Assembly (NCBI GenBank): GCA_903842505.1
Contig: CAIMMI010000158.1
Location: 1-32,737 of the forward strand
DNA from: an uncultured Verrucomicrobiota bacterium
GTDB lineage: Bacteria > Verrucomicrobiota > Verrucomicrobiia > Limisphaerales > UBA9464
DNA length: 32,737 nucleotides
Direction of reading: 5' to 3'
In this document: piece by piece, positions 14,698 through 23,028 of the stretch
How the letters are laid out: every line of letters starts with the position of its first letter
How positions within the stretch are numbered: position 1 is the stretch's first letter
Made by a program: the position numbers and the translations under genes
The notes under the pieces: model-generated
Databases searched by the model: none
What the model saw: the letters and a program-made list of their open reading frames with translations, nothing else
What the model was told of the DNA's origin: nothing

Positions 14698-15936
14698 ATG
14701 AAGACCCACCCCATCGTCGCTGCCGTGCTGTTGGCCCTGGCAGGCGGACTCTCCAACCAGGCTGCCGACTGGACCCAGTTCCGCGGTCCGGGTGGGGACG
14801 GGATTGCTCCGGACACACGTTTGCCAACCTCGCTGGATGCCGGAGCGGTGGCGTGGAGCGTCAACCTTCCGGGGCGCGGGATTTCATCGCCGGTGATCGT
14901 CGGGAAGCGCGTCTTCGTGACGGCGTCGAGTGGGGCGCGGCAGGACCGGTTGCACGTCCTGTGCTTCAACCTGGCGGATGGGGTGCTCCTGTGGGAGCGG
15001 CAGTTCTGGGCGACGGGTCGGACGCAGACGCACGAGAAGATCAGTGCGGCGACCCCGTCTCCGGCATCGGATGGCCAGCGGATCTACGCGATCTTCTCGT
15101 CGAATGACTGTGCGGCGTTGGACCTCGACGGCAATCTCCTGTGGTTCCGCGGTCTGGGTCGGGACTATCCGAACGCGAGCAATTCGCTGGGCATGTCGTC
15201 TTCGTTGGTGGTGGCGGACGGGGTTGTCGTGGCGCAGGTGGAGAATGACAGCGAGTCGTTCACGGCCGGGTTGGATGCGAAGACCGGGTTGAACCGGTGG
15301 AAACTCGATCGGCCGAAGAAAGCCAACTGGACTTCCCCGGTGGTGATGAAGGGCACGGACGGCAAGCCCGTCCTGGCGCTGCAATCTTCGAAAGGCGTGA
15401 CCGGCGTGGAGCCGGCGACGGGAAAGGTGCTCTGGAACTATGATCAGGGCGCTTCGACGGTGCCCTCGGTGACGGTGGCTGGTGGTCGGCTGTATGTGCC
15501 TTCGCAGGGTTTGACCGTGTTGGAACCGACGTCGGACGGGCAGGCACCGAAGCAGGTCTGGCGGGCCGCGCAATTGCGTCCTGGAACGCCGAGTCCGGTG
15601 GTGGTGGGCGACCGGGTGTTCACGCTGAACGACGGTGGCATCCTCTCGTGTGCGGACGTCGCGGATGGCAAGCGCCTCTGGCAGTTGCGCCTGAAGGGAC
15701 CTTTCAGTTCGACTCCGGTGATTGCCAGCGGGGTCCTTTACTGCGTCAACGAGAAGGGCCTGATCCAGGTGGTGGACCCGGCCAAGGTCACGGATCCCGC
15801 GAAGCCGGAATCCGCCGTGACGAGCGAGTTCGATCTGGGGCAGACGATCGTCGGGACGCCGTCGATTGCGGCCGGGTCGCTGTTTGTGCGGAGCGACGGC
15901 AAGCTCTGGCGCATCGGTCGCGACAGTGCGCTGTGA
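14698..15936 (+). CDS. Secreted PQQ-like beta-propeller protein
   Basis: A 412-aa exported protein with a signal peptide (HPIVAAVLLALAGGLSNQAA) and then WTQFRGPGGDGIAP, the hallmark opening of PQQ-like propellers in Planctomycetes and Verrucomicrobia. Repeats of the form ...G.vLW.... occur through the chain (LDLDGNLLWFRG, VEPATGKVLWNYD, ADVADGKRLWQLRL), giving a BamB-like eight-bladed propeller. PQQ-dependent dehydrogenase residues are not evident, so it is more likely a binding or scaffold protein than an enzyme. The start is the ATG at 14698; an upstream GTG at 14647 would put extra residues before the signal peptide. It is co-directional with the preceding secreted repeat protein. Confidence 0.85.
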   Translation: MKTHPIVAAVLLALAGGLSNQAADWTQFRGPGGDGIAPDTRLPTSLDAGAVAWSVNLPGRGISSPVIVGKRVFVTASSGARQDRLHVLCFNLADGVLLWERQFWATGRTQTHEKISAATPSPASDGQRIYAIFSSNDCAALDLDGNLLWFRGLGRDYPNASNSLGMSSSLVVADGVVVAQVENDSESFTAGLDAKTGLNRWKLDRPKKANWTSPVVMKGTDGKPVLALQSSKGVTGVEPATGKVLWNYDQGASTVPSVTVAGGRLYVPSQGLTVLEPTSDGQAPKQVWRAAQLRPGTPSPVVVGDRVFTLNDGGILSCADVADGKRLWQLRLKGPFSSTPVIASGVLYCVNEKGLIQVVDPAKVTDPAKPESAVTSEFDLGQTIVGTPSIAAGSLFVRSDGKLWRIGRDSAL

Positions 15937-16091
15937 CGCTGTCCTGACCTCGGTGAGTCCGACGGCGTGACTGGCGGGTGACGGCCGGGTCATGAAGGCG
16001 TGACGGACGTGATGGTCCTTGAGCGAGGGAGGTCAGTTGTGGTGAAGACTGGCGTGTCGGCCCCGGAAGCTGCGGTTGGTCGGCAAGGGCC

Positions 16092-16961
16092 ATGCATTAC
16101 CGCGCCATCTGGATCTCCGATGTTCACCTGGGCAGCCGCCATTCCCGGACGGAATCGTTGCTGGAGTTCCTGCGCGACGCGGAGTGCCGCCATCTCTACC
16201 TCGTTGGCGACATCGTGGATGGGTGGGAACTTCGGCGGAAGTGGGCCTGGAGCGAGGACGCGAACACGGTGATCCAGAAGATCCTCCGGAAGAACCGGAA
16301 GGAGACCAAGGTCACCTATATCTACGGCAACCACGATGAGTTCCTCCAAGGCTTCGTGGGGATGTCGCTCGGCGGGGTGCGGTTGGTGGAGCGGGCGATC
16401 CATGTCACGGCGGACAAGCGCCGGTTCCTGGTGCTGCACGGGCACCAACTGGACGGGTTGGTCCACTTCAACCGATTGCTGGAGCGCGTGGGTTCCCGGC
16501 TCTACACCGCGATCCTCGACTTCAACCTGTACTTCAATCGGATCCGGCGCCGCATGGGTTTTGGCTACTGGTCCGTCTCGGCCTGGCTGAAGTTCCAGGC
16601 CAAGTCGGCGGTGAAGTACGTGACGCAGTTCGAGGAAGGCATGGTGCGGTTGGCGGCGGATGCCGGCGTGGACGGGGTCATCTGCGGGCATATCCACCGG
16701 GCCGAGATGCGGAAGGTTCAGGGCCTCGACTACTTCAACTGTGGTGACTGGGTGGAGAGTTGCTCCGCACTGGTCGAACACTGGGACGGTTCATTCGAAC
16801 TCATCCGATTCCATGAAGATCGCATTTGCAGTGCAGGGCGAGGGGCGGGGTCACATGACGCAGGCCCTGGCGGTGCGGGATTGGTGCCGTCGACGGGGAC
16901 ATCAGGTGGTGGCGGTGATGGCGGGGGCCCATCCCAACCGGAGTTGGCCGGACTTTTTTGA
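16092..16961 (+). CDS. LpxH-like UDP-2,3-diacylglucosamine diphosphatase-family phosphoesterase
   Basis: A calcineurin-type metallophosphoesterase of 289 aa. Metal ligands are visible in order: DVH (Asp10, His12), GD.VDGW (Asp40), GNHDE (Asn80, His81), HGHQLDG (His116) and GHIH (199-202). The GDxVDGW...GNHD...HGHxxD arrangement is that of LpxH-like proteins, which cleave UDP-2,3-diacylglucosamine in lipid A synthesis or act on related lipid/sugar diphosphates. AAGG precedes the ATG at 4 nt. The family normally ends near ELIRFHE; here the frame runs 49 residues further into the next gene as a Gly/Pro/Ser-rich tail with no structure, ending at 16961. The stop codon seems to have been lost, giving a 149-bp overlap with the glycosyltransferase gene. 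Confidence 0.88.
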   Translation: MHYRAIWISDVHLGSRHSRTESLLEFLRDAECRHLYLVGDIVDGWELRRKWAWSEDANTVIQKILRKNRKETKVTYIYGNHDEFLQGFVGMSLGGVRLVERAIHVTADKRRFLVLHGHQLDGLVHFNRLLERVGSRLYTAILDFNLYFNRIRRRMGFGYWSVSAWLKFQAKSAVKYVTQFEEGMVRLAADAGVDGVICGHIHRAEMRKVQGLDYFNCGDWVESCSALVEHWDGSFELIRFHEDRICSAGRGAGSHDAGPGGAGLVPSTGTSGGGGDGGGPSQPELAGLF

Positions 16962-17958
16962 GCGGGGATTCGAAGTGCCGGTGACGCCCCTGCGGAGTCC
17001 CGGGTTCGTGTACCGGGCACAGCGGCGCGTGAATGTGACCGCGACGCTCTGGCAGTTGATTTCGCGGATGGGGGCCTATCGGCGAAGCCTGCGGACCGTG
17101 GGAGAGGTGCTGGGCAAGACCCAACCCGACCTGTTGATCAACTTCCTCGAACCGCTGGTCGGCTGGCATCATCAGCGGGGCGGAACCGACGTGCCCGTGC
17201 TTGCCGTGGGGCACCAGTACATGCTGAACCATCCGGACTATCCACGTCTGCCGACGATGCGTTCGGCGCAGTGGGCGTTGCGCCGGTTTGTAGCGGCTTC
17301 CGGGGGCGCAACCCTCCGGTACGCGCTCTCCTTCTACGAGGCGAAGCCGATGGATGATCGGACGGTGGTTGGGCCGCCGCTTCTCCGGGACGACCTTCTG
17401 CGATTGGAAGGTCGGAGAAATGAGGGGCACGTCCTCGTCTATCTCCTGAATGCGGGATACCTGCGCGAATTGGTCGCGTGGCAATCGCGGTTCGGGGATG
17501 GCCCGGTGCACGTCTTCTGCGAACGGCCCGGTGCTCCCGAGGAGGAAGTGCTGGGCAATGGCGTTGTGGTACACCGCCTCCATGCGGGCCGGTTTCTACG
17601 AATGATGGCGACGGCCCGGGCGGTGGTTTGCAGCGCCGGGTTCGAATCGCTTTCCGAGGCGGCGTGGTTGGGCAAGCCGGCATTGGCCGTGCCTGTCGAA
17701 GGGCATATCGAGCAGTTGCTCAACGCCATGGACATGGAGCAGACCGGATTGGGTGTCGCCTCCAGCCAGTTTGATCTGTCCCGGCTCACGGGACTCGAGG
17801 CGGGGCAACCCCACGAGCGGTTCCGTCGATGGGTGGGAGAATCCGATGCCCGTCTGGATCAGGCGGTCAGTCGGATCCTGAGTCTGGTGGGCCGTGAGGC
17901 GGGTGGCGAGGGGCTCGGCGGTCCGGAGCTGGCTTCAGGGCGATTGCTTCAGACGTAA
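16813..17958 (+). CDS. GT-B glycosyltransferase (MJ1255-like family)
   Basis: A 381-aa protein with the GT-B architecture. The N-terminal Rossmann half starts MKIAFAVQGEGRGH, whose GxGRGH matches UDP-GlcNAc-type (MurG-like) and MJ1255-type transferases. The C-terminal donor-binding half carries VVCSAGFESLSEAAWLGKPALAVPVEGHIEQLLNA, a classic nucleotide-sugar motif. It probably moves a sugar to a lipid or surface acceptor. The start at 16813 lies inside the end of the phosphoesterase gene in another frame, so translation may be coupled. Its stop is 13 bp from the converging nucleotidyltransferase stop. Donor and acceptor are unknown. Confidence 0.88.
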   Translation: MKIAFAVQGEGRGHMTQALAVRDWCRRRGHQVVAVMAGAHPNRSWPDFFERGFEVPVTPLRSPGFVYRAQRRVNVTATLWQLISRMGAYRRSLRTVGEVLGKTQPDLLINFLEPLVGWHHQRGGTDVPVLAVGHQYMLNHPDYPRLPTMRSAQWALRRFVAASGGATLRYALSFYEAKPMDDRTVVGPPLLRDDLLRLEGRRNEGHVLVYLLNAGYLRELVAWQSRFGDGPVHVFCERPGAPEEEVLGNGVVVHRLHAGRFLRMMATARAVVCSAGFESLSEAAWLGKPALAVPVEGHIEQLLNAMDMEQTGLGVASSQFDLSRLTGLEAGQPHERFRRWVGESDARLDQAVSRILSLVGREAGGEGLGGPELASGRLLQT

Positions 17959-17971
17959 GCGCCGCGCCGGC

Positions 17972-18736
17972 TCAAGCCCGATGACTGGCGGCAGCCGCGA
18001 GGGCTGGCATGACCACGTCGCGTGCGCAGGCCACATCGTGAGGAAAATCGATCTCCGTCCAAGGTTGGCCGGTGATGTCCTCGAACCCGAACAGGCCTGC
18101 CATCGTCATGGCGCGCAGGACCTCATCCAGGGAATCGCGCCGGTGGATGCCAATCGTTCGGGCCCGGGTCTGGCAGGTGAGGAACGGGATGTGGTCGGCT
18201 GCGATCTTGAAGAATCCGACGGATTCACCCACACGGTCGGCGGTACCGGTCCACTTCTTGACGAGTTCGAAGGGGCGCCCATCGCGGATGGGCACGAGGA
18301 CCGGGTCGTCATCCTGCGCCTCGACGCCGAAGTCGACCAGCATGGTGGACGGCGAAGGCGAATCGATGAGGCGACGGAGGAGTGCGGCTCCGTAGAGGAC
18401 GTCCCCGTCCATCACGAGGACATCCTGCCCGGCGGTTTCAATGGCGGCGAGGGAGACGTGCATGCTGATGGCACTGCCCTCGGTGAAATCCGGGTTGTGG
18501 AGTTCGTAGATGCGGATGCCGTGGCGGGCAGAAATCTCCGGCAGGACGGCGGCGATCTGGTCGCGGCAATGGCCGGTGACGAGGAACAGGTTCTTCACGC
18601 CGACGCGGGCGAGGTTCTCGGCATGGCGATCGAGCAGCGTCCGGCCTGCCACGGGGAGCAGGATCTTGGGCGTGTTCGCAAAGGAGGGTCCAAGGCGCGT
18701 TGCCCGCCCGGCTGCGTAGATGACAGCGGATTCCAC
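17972..18736 (-). CDS. NTP transferase for a phospho-alcohol/sugar (LicC/IPCT-like)
   Basis: A 254-aa single-domain nucleotidyltransferase. The N-terminal signature AAGRATRL (8-15) with PK (23-24) departs from the usual AAGxGTRL by Ala for Gly, while the Mg-binding DGD in VLVMDGDVLYG is intact. The size and pattern resemble CTP-dependent enzymes that make CDP-choline or CDP-inositol (LicC, IPCT) as much as sugar-1-phosphate nucleotidyltransferases. With a CDP-alcohol phosphotransferase two genes upstream on the same strand, it plausibly supplies the activated head group for a phospholipid or compatible solute. It uses a GTG start at 18736. A 175-bp gap separates it from the gene before it. 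Confidence 0.85.
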   Translation of the reverse strand: MESAVIYAAGRATRLGPSFANTPKILLPVAGRTLLDRHAENLARVGVKNLFLVTGHCRDQIAAVLPEISARHGIRIYELHNPDFTEGSAISMHVSLAAIETAGQDVLVMDGDVLYGAALLRRLIDSPSPSTMLVDFGVEAQDDDPVLVPIRDGRPFELVKKWTGTADRVGESVGFFKIAADHIPFLTCQTRARTIGIHRRDSLDEVLRAMTMAGLFGFEDITGQPWTEIDFPHDVACARDVVMPALAAAASHRA

Positions 18737-18911
18737 GTCAGGACCCTACGCATGACGTCACGGTTTGGCTACAACGGCGTTTCGGGAGAATGACAGACGG
18801 TGCATCCGGACGCCCGTCGGGAAGAGGATGGGGTGAGACTCCGTCGAGCCGTGTGTGGGATCGGCTCGTGCGGACATTCGCCCCACCCCGAGGCGGGCAG
18901 CAGCGGAGTAC

Positions 18912-19901
18912 TCAGCGGGCGGTGGGACGCCTGCCGCCGGCGTAGAAAAGCAGCCAACCCGTGGCGACGAAGACCACCTCGCGGGCCCGCCTCAGGACCG
19001 CGTAGGCGAGGCAGAGGGGCTCCGGCAAGCCTGCCGTTCGGCCAATGAGGAGGATGCCCCCTTCCTGAACCCCCAAGGCGCCGGGCACCCACATGCCCAT
19101 GACCTTGGCGACGCCCACGAAGGCCTCGACGACGAGGGCCTGGGGGATGGTGACGGGTTGGCCGAGCAGGCGGGAGACCAGGTAGATCTCGGTCGAGTCG
19201 AGCAGCCATCCCGAGAAGTAAGCGAGGGTACTCGCGAAAAAGCGGCGGCGGTGGTTCCGGTAGAATTCGGTGATGGTGCGGTCGGTCCGTTCGAGTCCTT
19301 CGCGGCGGGCCTCCAGCCATTGAGGTTTCCAGGCAAACCAACCGGTCACCTGCCGTACCGATCCGAACACGCCGCGACTCTGGATCCAGAACAGCACGCC
19401 GACGGCGGTGAGGCCGCCTCCGAGAACGACCGCGATTCCCTGTTTCAGACCGGGGGCATCCGGTGCGATGCGGAGGAACAGGGAGGCAGCGGTGCAGATG
19501 AAGAGCAGTTGGGCGAGCGTCTGGGCGGTCTTCGAGATGACGGCGGCGGTCGTGGCCGTGGTGGCATCCACGCCGCGCTGCGTCAGCAGGTAGACCTTGA
19601 GGGCCTCGCCTCCGATGTAGGCGGAGGGGATCACGTTGTTCACCGCCTCGCCGATCCATCGGATCCGCCAGAATGCGGGAAACCGGACCGGCATGGTGCC
19701 GAGAAACGCCAGGCGCCAGCCGACGGCATCGACGAGGTAGACCAGGAAGTACGGGATCAGGACAACGGGCGCGAAGGGACCCAGCTTGCGGAAGGCGTCG
19801 ATGACCTCGTGAAGCCCGGCGCGGCCGAGGTACCAGGCGAAGGCGCCCACTCCGCCGGCGAGCAATGTCAGCCGCAGGATCGTCCGGGTGGATGGCTTCA
19901 T
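18912..19901 (-). CDS. Lysylphosphatidylglycerol synthase TM / AglD-like membrane protein
   Basis: A 329-aa polytopic inner-membrane protein with about eight hydrophobic segments, matching the LPG_synthase_TM family (PF03706; the flippase-like part of MprF and archaeal AglD). Typical sequences are the early GWRLAFLG, AVNNVIPSAYIGGEALKVYLL and the late VPGALGVQEGGILLI. Members act on lipid carriers or flip modified lipids. The ATG at 19901 overlaps the stop of the CDP-alcohol phosphotransferase by 4 bp (ATGA), so the two are translationally coupled. The frame open further upstream to 20465 is the shadow of that gene. Together with the neighbours it suggests synthesis and translocation of a decorated lipid. 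Confidence 0.9.
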   Translation of the reverse strand: MKPSTRTILRLTLLAGGVGAFAWYLGRAGLHEVIDAFRKLGPFAPVVLIPYFLVYLVDAVGWRLAFLGTMPVRFPAFWRIRWIGEAVNNVIPSAYIGGEALKVYLLTQRGVDATTATTAAVISKTAQTLAQLLFICTAASLFLRIAPDAPGLKQGIAVVLGGGLTAVGVLFWIQSRGVFGSVRQVTGWFAWKPQWLEARREGLERTDRTITEFYRNHRRRFFASTLAYFSGWLLDSTEIYLVSRLLGQPVTIPQALVVEAFVGVAKVMGMWVPGALGVQEGGILLIGRTAGLPEPLCLAYAVLRRAREVVFVATGWLLFYAGGRRPTAR

Positions 19902-21067
19902 TTCCGGGAAGCGGCCTTCGGGTCCAACCTCAGTTGGAGGGTCAGGGCCAGGATCCAGAACACGTGGCTTCCGATGGCAGCCAGCCAGAGGAACCAGCCC
20001 AGTCGGTCCACGATCGACAGGATCAGGACCAGTACCGAGAAGTCGCGGTTGGTGGCGCCGTCTATCAGCTTCTGGAGGGGGCCATCCGCGCCTCCCGGTT
20101 GGCGCATTCCACGCAGCACGACGACAAAGGAGATCAGTCCTCCGAGCACGGCGCTGCCGCCCAGCCAGAGGAACGGTGCAGCGGAAGAAGCGCGCCAGAG
20201 GCCGACCGCGATCCCGATGAACACCGATGCGTGAACGACCTGATCGCCGACGATGTCGAGCCACTTGCCGAGCGGCGATTCCTTGTAGACAGCGCGGGCG
20301 ACGTCGCCGTCGACGCAGTCGATGATTGCCGAGATCTGGAACAGGACGGCCGCCACGATCGACATGGGCTTGGAGCCAAGGGCGAACCCTGCGCCTGCCA
20401 ACACGCCGAGGAGGGTGGCACCGACGGAGATCTGGTTGGGGGTGATGGGCGTGTGGACCAGCCATCGCGAGAGCAACCGTCGACCCACAGGCCGGTTGAA
20501 ATGGCGGTCGACCGTGCCGTCTGCGGAACTGTTCAGCGAGGCCCAGAGCGCTTCACCGGCAGCGATCGCGGAGGATTCGTCATGGACGGGGTGCGCGACG
20601 CCGAGGGTTTTGACGGGGCGAAGGTTTTTCCAGGGATCTGTTTCGCCCGCGGGTGTGGACTCGATGCGTCCGGCGGGCAGTACGGTTCCGTCGCGGGCGA
20701 CGAGTCGCCCTCCGTGAGTGGCGATCTGGCGGATGTCCCCGGCGAGGACGAGTTGACGGGTGTTGGCGACGAGCGTGCCTGGGGCGAGGGGAGGAACCTG
20801 CGTTGCGACGTTGAACGCGATTCCCAAGGCCTGGGTTCGGCGCAGGTCGGGGAGCGGGCCGGTGGCGACCACCGTGATGGGGTGGCATCCGCCGCGGTGT
20901 GCGGCGACGAGCAGGCGATCCAGCAACGTCAGGGCAATCACCCGGAGCCCGGCGGTGCCGGGATCGGCGATCAGGACGGCAGGAATTGCAATGCGGGTGG
21001 GTTCCACAGCGGAATGGAGACGCAGGGTTCCGTCTCCGGACGGAAACTGCAAGGTGATGGAAACCAA
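19898..21067 (-). CDS. CDP-alcohol phosphotransferase with N-terminal nucleotidyltransferase-like domain
   Basis: About 389 aa in two parts. Residues about 24-150 resemble a degenerate MobA/IPCT-like nucleotidyltransferase (LTLLDRLLVAAHRGG, LAPGTLVANTRQLVLAGDIRQ) with no intact AAGxGTRL loop. Residues about 185-389 form the membrane enzyme with the full signature D-G-x2-A-R-x8-G-x3-D-x3-D (Asp253, Arg258, Gly267, Asp271, Asp275), which moves a phospho-alcohol from a CDP carrier to an acceptor alcohol or from CDP-diacylglycerol to a head group. The layout recalls archaeal/thermophile IPCT-DIPPS. The frame stays open to 22837 antisense to another gene. I start it at the TTG at 21067 or, equally possible, the GTG at 21007. 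It couples into the LPG-synthase-like gene. Confidence 0.82.
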   Translation of the reverse strand: MVSITLQFPSGDGTLRLHSAVEPTRIAIPAVLIADPGTAGLRVIALTLLDRLLVAAHRGGCHPITVVATGPLPDLRRTQALGIAFNVATQVPPLAPGTLVANTRQLVLAGDIRQIATHGGRLVARDGTVLPAGRIESTPAGETDPWKNLRPVKTLGVAHPVHDESSAIAAGEALWASLNSSADGTVDRHFNRPVGRRLLSRWLVHTPITPNQISVGATLLGVLAGAGFALGSKPMSIVAAVLFQISAIIDCVDGDVARAVYKESPLGKWLDIVGDQVVHASVFIGIAVGLWRASSAAPFLWLGGSAVLGGLISFVVVLRGMRQPGGADGPLQKLIDGATNRDFSVLVLILSIVDRLGWFLWLAAIGSHVFWILALTLQLRLDPKAASRK

Positions 21068-21118
21068 AAACTGGGGACTGGTAACTTCTCCCTGAGCCCG
21101 CCTATCCTGCGGGAACGT

Positions 21119-22999
21119 ATGGGAGTTCGAAGCACCGGGGTTGGTCCAGTTTGGCAACGGGTGTGGGCATCGATGGGGGTGGCGTGTTGCCTGTTCGGCT
21201 CGGTTGGCTGTGCGGTTTCGGGCGGGCGGACGGACGGGCGGAAGGCGGACACCATCTACGTCGGGGGAGAAATCCTTACGATGGCCGGGGAAAAGCCGGC
21301 TTACGTCGAGGCCTTGGCGGTACGGGATGGAAGGATCCTGCACACGGGATCGAGGTCGGCGGCGATGAAGCGGGCAGGAGCGGATACCCGGGTGGTGGAT
21401 CTGGAGGGCAAGGTCCTGTTGCCGGGGTTCATCGACGGTCACGGTCATATCGCGGACTACATCCAGCAATGGACGCTGCCCGTGCTGAATCCCCCGCCGG
21501 TCGGGGATGTGAATTCCATCGAGGACATCCGCCGGAAATTGACGGCCCACCTGCGGGAGCAACCGCCGGCTCCGGGTCGGTTGGTGGTCGCGGTCGGTTA
21601 CGACGACAGCCTCCTGAAAGAACGTCGGCACCCGACCCGGGTGGATCTGGATGCCGTGAGCCCGGACATTCCGATCGTCATCCTGCACACGTCGGGTCAC
21701 CTGTTGGTGGCGAACAGCGCGGCCTTGAAGTTGGCGAAGCTGACGAAGGATTCGGAGGAAGTGCCGGGTGGAGTGATCCGACGGGATCCGGCAACCGGCG
21801 AACCGAACGGCATCATCGAGGAGCAGGCGGCTTATGCCTTCCTTCCCTATTTTCCCCGGCAGACGCGGGAGGAGCAGGTGCGGATCTTCGCAGAGGTCCA
21901 GAAGCTCTGGGCCAGTCACGGGATCACAACCGCGCAGGACGGCATCGCCAATCCGGACAACGTGAACTTTTTGCGGGAGGAGGCGCGCCAGGGGCGGCTG
22001 ATGCTCGACGTGGTCAGCTATCCGATGTGGAAGGTGCTGACCAAGGTCATGCGCGGGGAGGTAAAGCTCGAGGGGGTCGAGGTGTACGCCCCGGGATCGC
22101 AGGTGTCGAACGCCGGTCGGGCCCATCCCGGGCGTGGCGGGATGGAGTCGGTGCCGGTGCCGGGTGCGCTTGCGACCAACCGGATCCGGGTGGGAGTCTA
22201 TGAGAATCACCTGAAGATTGGCGGCGTGAAGATCACGGGGGATGGTTCGCCGCAAGGGAAGACCGCCTTCATGACCTTGCCCTATACCCGGCCGCCGGCG
22301 GGTGTGTCTTCCGACTACCGAGCCTATCCTTCGATTGAACAGGCCGAGCTTAACGAATGGGTGGAGTGGGCCTACCGGAACGACCTGCAGCTTCTCGTGC
22401 ACTCGAATGGCGATGCCGCCGTGGAGGCCTTCCTCAAGTCCGTCGAGCGGGCGCGGCGGATCGTTGGACCGAAGGATCTGCGGCCGGTCGCCATCCATGC
22501 CCAGTTTGCGCGGCATGAACAGGTCGACCGCATGAAGGAGCTCGGCATCGTCCCCAGCTTCTTCACGGCGCACACCTTCTTCTGGGGAGACACGCATATC
22601 GAGACGTTCGGCACCGAGCGGGCGTTTGGAATCAGTCCCCTGGCGCATGCCCATTCCATCGGATTGAAGTTCTCCAACCACAACGACTCGCCTGTGGTGC
22701 CTCCTGACATCCTGATGCTGACCTGGACGGCGGTGAATCGCGTGAGTCGAAGCGGCGTGGTGGTGGGACCGAAGGAACGGGTGAGTCCGTATGTGGCGTT
22801 GAAGGCGGCTACGGATTGGGCGGCGTACCAGTATCACGAGGAGAGCGAGAAGGGCACGCTGGAGGTCGGCAAGTTGGCTGATCTGGTCGTGCTCGATCGC
22901 AATCCACTGAAGGTGGATCCCATGCAGATCCGCGACCTCCGCGTCCTCGAGACGATCAAGGAAGGGAAGACGATCTTCCGACGGGGCGGCGCACGCTGA
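21119..22999 (+). CDS. Amidohydrolase family 3 lipoprotein (YtcJ-like)
   Basis: A 626-aa metal-dependent hydrolase of the amidohydrolase-3 group. It contains the metal HxH in LPGFIDGHGH (His108, His110), the mid-protein GGVKITGDGSPQGKTAF with its Lys, LLVHSNGDAAVEAF (His), IHAQF and the C-terminal LEVGKLADLVVLDRNPL. It should hydrolyse a C-N bond in an amide or carbamate. The N-terminus has a hydrophobic stretch ending in SVGC (Cys31), a plausible lipobox, so the enzyme is probably anchored in the envelope; an alternative ATG at 21173 gives a tighter lipoprotein signal. The frame continues open 418 codons upstream, but that part is antisense to the CDP-alcohol gene. The porin gene follows after 29 bp. 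Confidence 0.88.
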   Translation: MGVRSTGVGPVWQRVWASMGVACCLFGSVGCAVSGGRTDGRKADTIYVGGEILTMAGEKPAYVEALAVRDGRILHTGSRSAAMKRAGADTRVVDLEGKVLLPGFIDGHGHIADYIQQWTLPVLNPPPVGDVNSIEDIRRKLTAHLREQPPAPGRLVVAVGYDDSLLKERRHPTRVDLDAVSPDIPIVILHTSGHLLVANSAALKLAKLTKDSEEVPGGVIRRDPATGEPNGIIEEQAAYAFLPYFPRQTREEQVRIFAEVQKLWASHGITTAQDGIANPDNVNFLREEARQGRLMLDVVSYPMWKVLTKVMRGEVKLEGVEVYAPGSQVSNAGRAHPGRGGMESVPVPGALATNRIRVGVYENHLKIGGVKITGDGSPQGKTAFMTLPYTRPPAGVSSDYRAYPSIEQAELNEWVEWAYRNDLQLLVHSNGDAAVEAFLKSVERARRIVGPKDLRPVAIHAQFARHEQVDRMKELGIVPSFFTAHTFFWGDTHIETFGTERAFGISPLAHAHSIGLKFSNHNDSPVVPPDILMLTWTAVNRVSRSGVVVGPKERVSPYVALKAATDWAAYQYHEESEKGTLEVGKLADLVVLDRNPLKVDPMQIRDLRVLETIKEGKTIFRRGGAR

Positions 23000-23028
23000 T
23001 CACGGCACTACCAAGGGAAGCACCTGTG

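Noticed and set aside
17637-17652. GGGTTCGAATCGC resembles the T-arm of a tRNA.
   Set aside because: It lies within the glycosyltransferase coding sequence and no acceptor, D-arm or anticodon stem fits around it.
19865-21118. The amidohydrolase frame stays open 418 codons upstream of its ATG.
   Set aside because: This stretch is antisense to the CDP-alcohol phosphotransferase gene; the amidohydrolase family and its lipoprotein signal begin at 21119 or 21173.
21068-22837. The CDP-alcohol phosphotransferase frame stays open on the minus strand to 22837.
   Set aside because: It is antisense to the amidohydrolase and is Arg/Pro/His-rich, with no domain; the real gene starts near 21067 or 21007.
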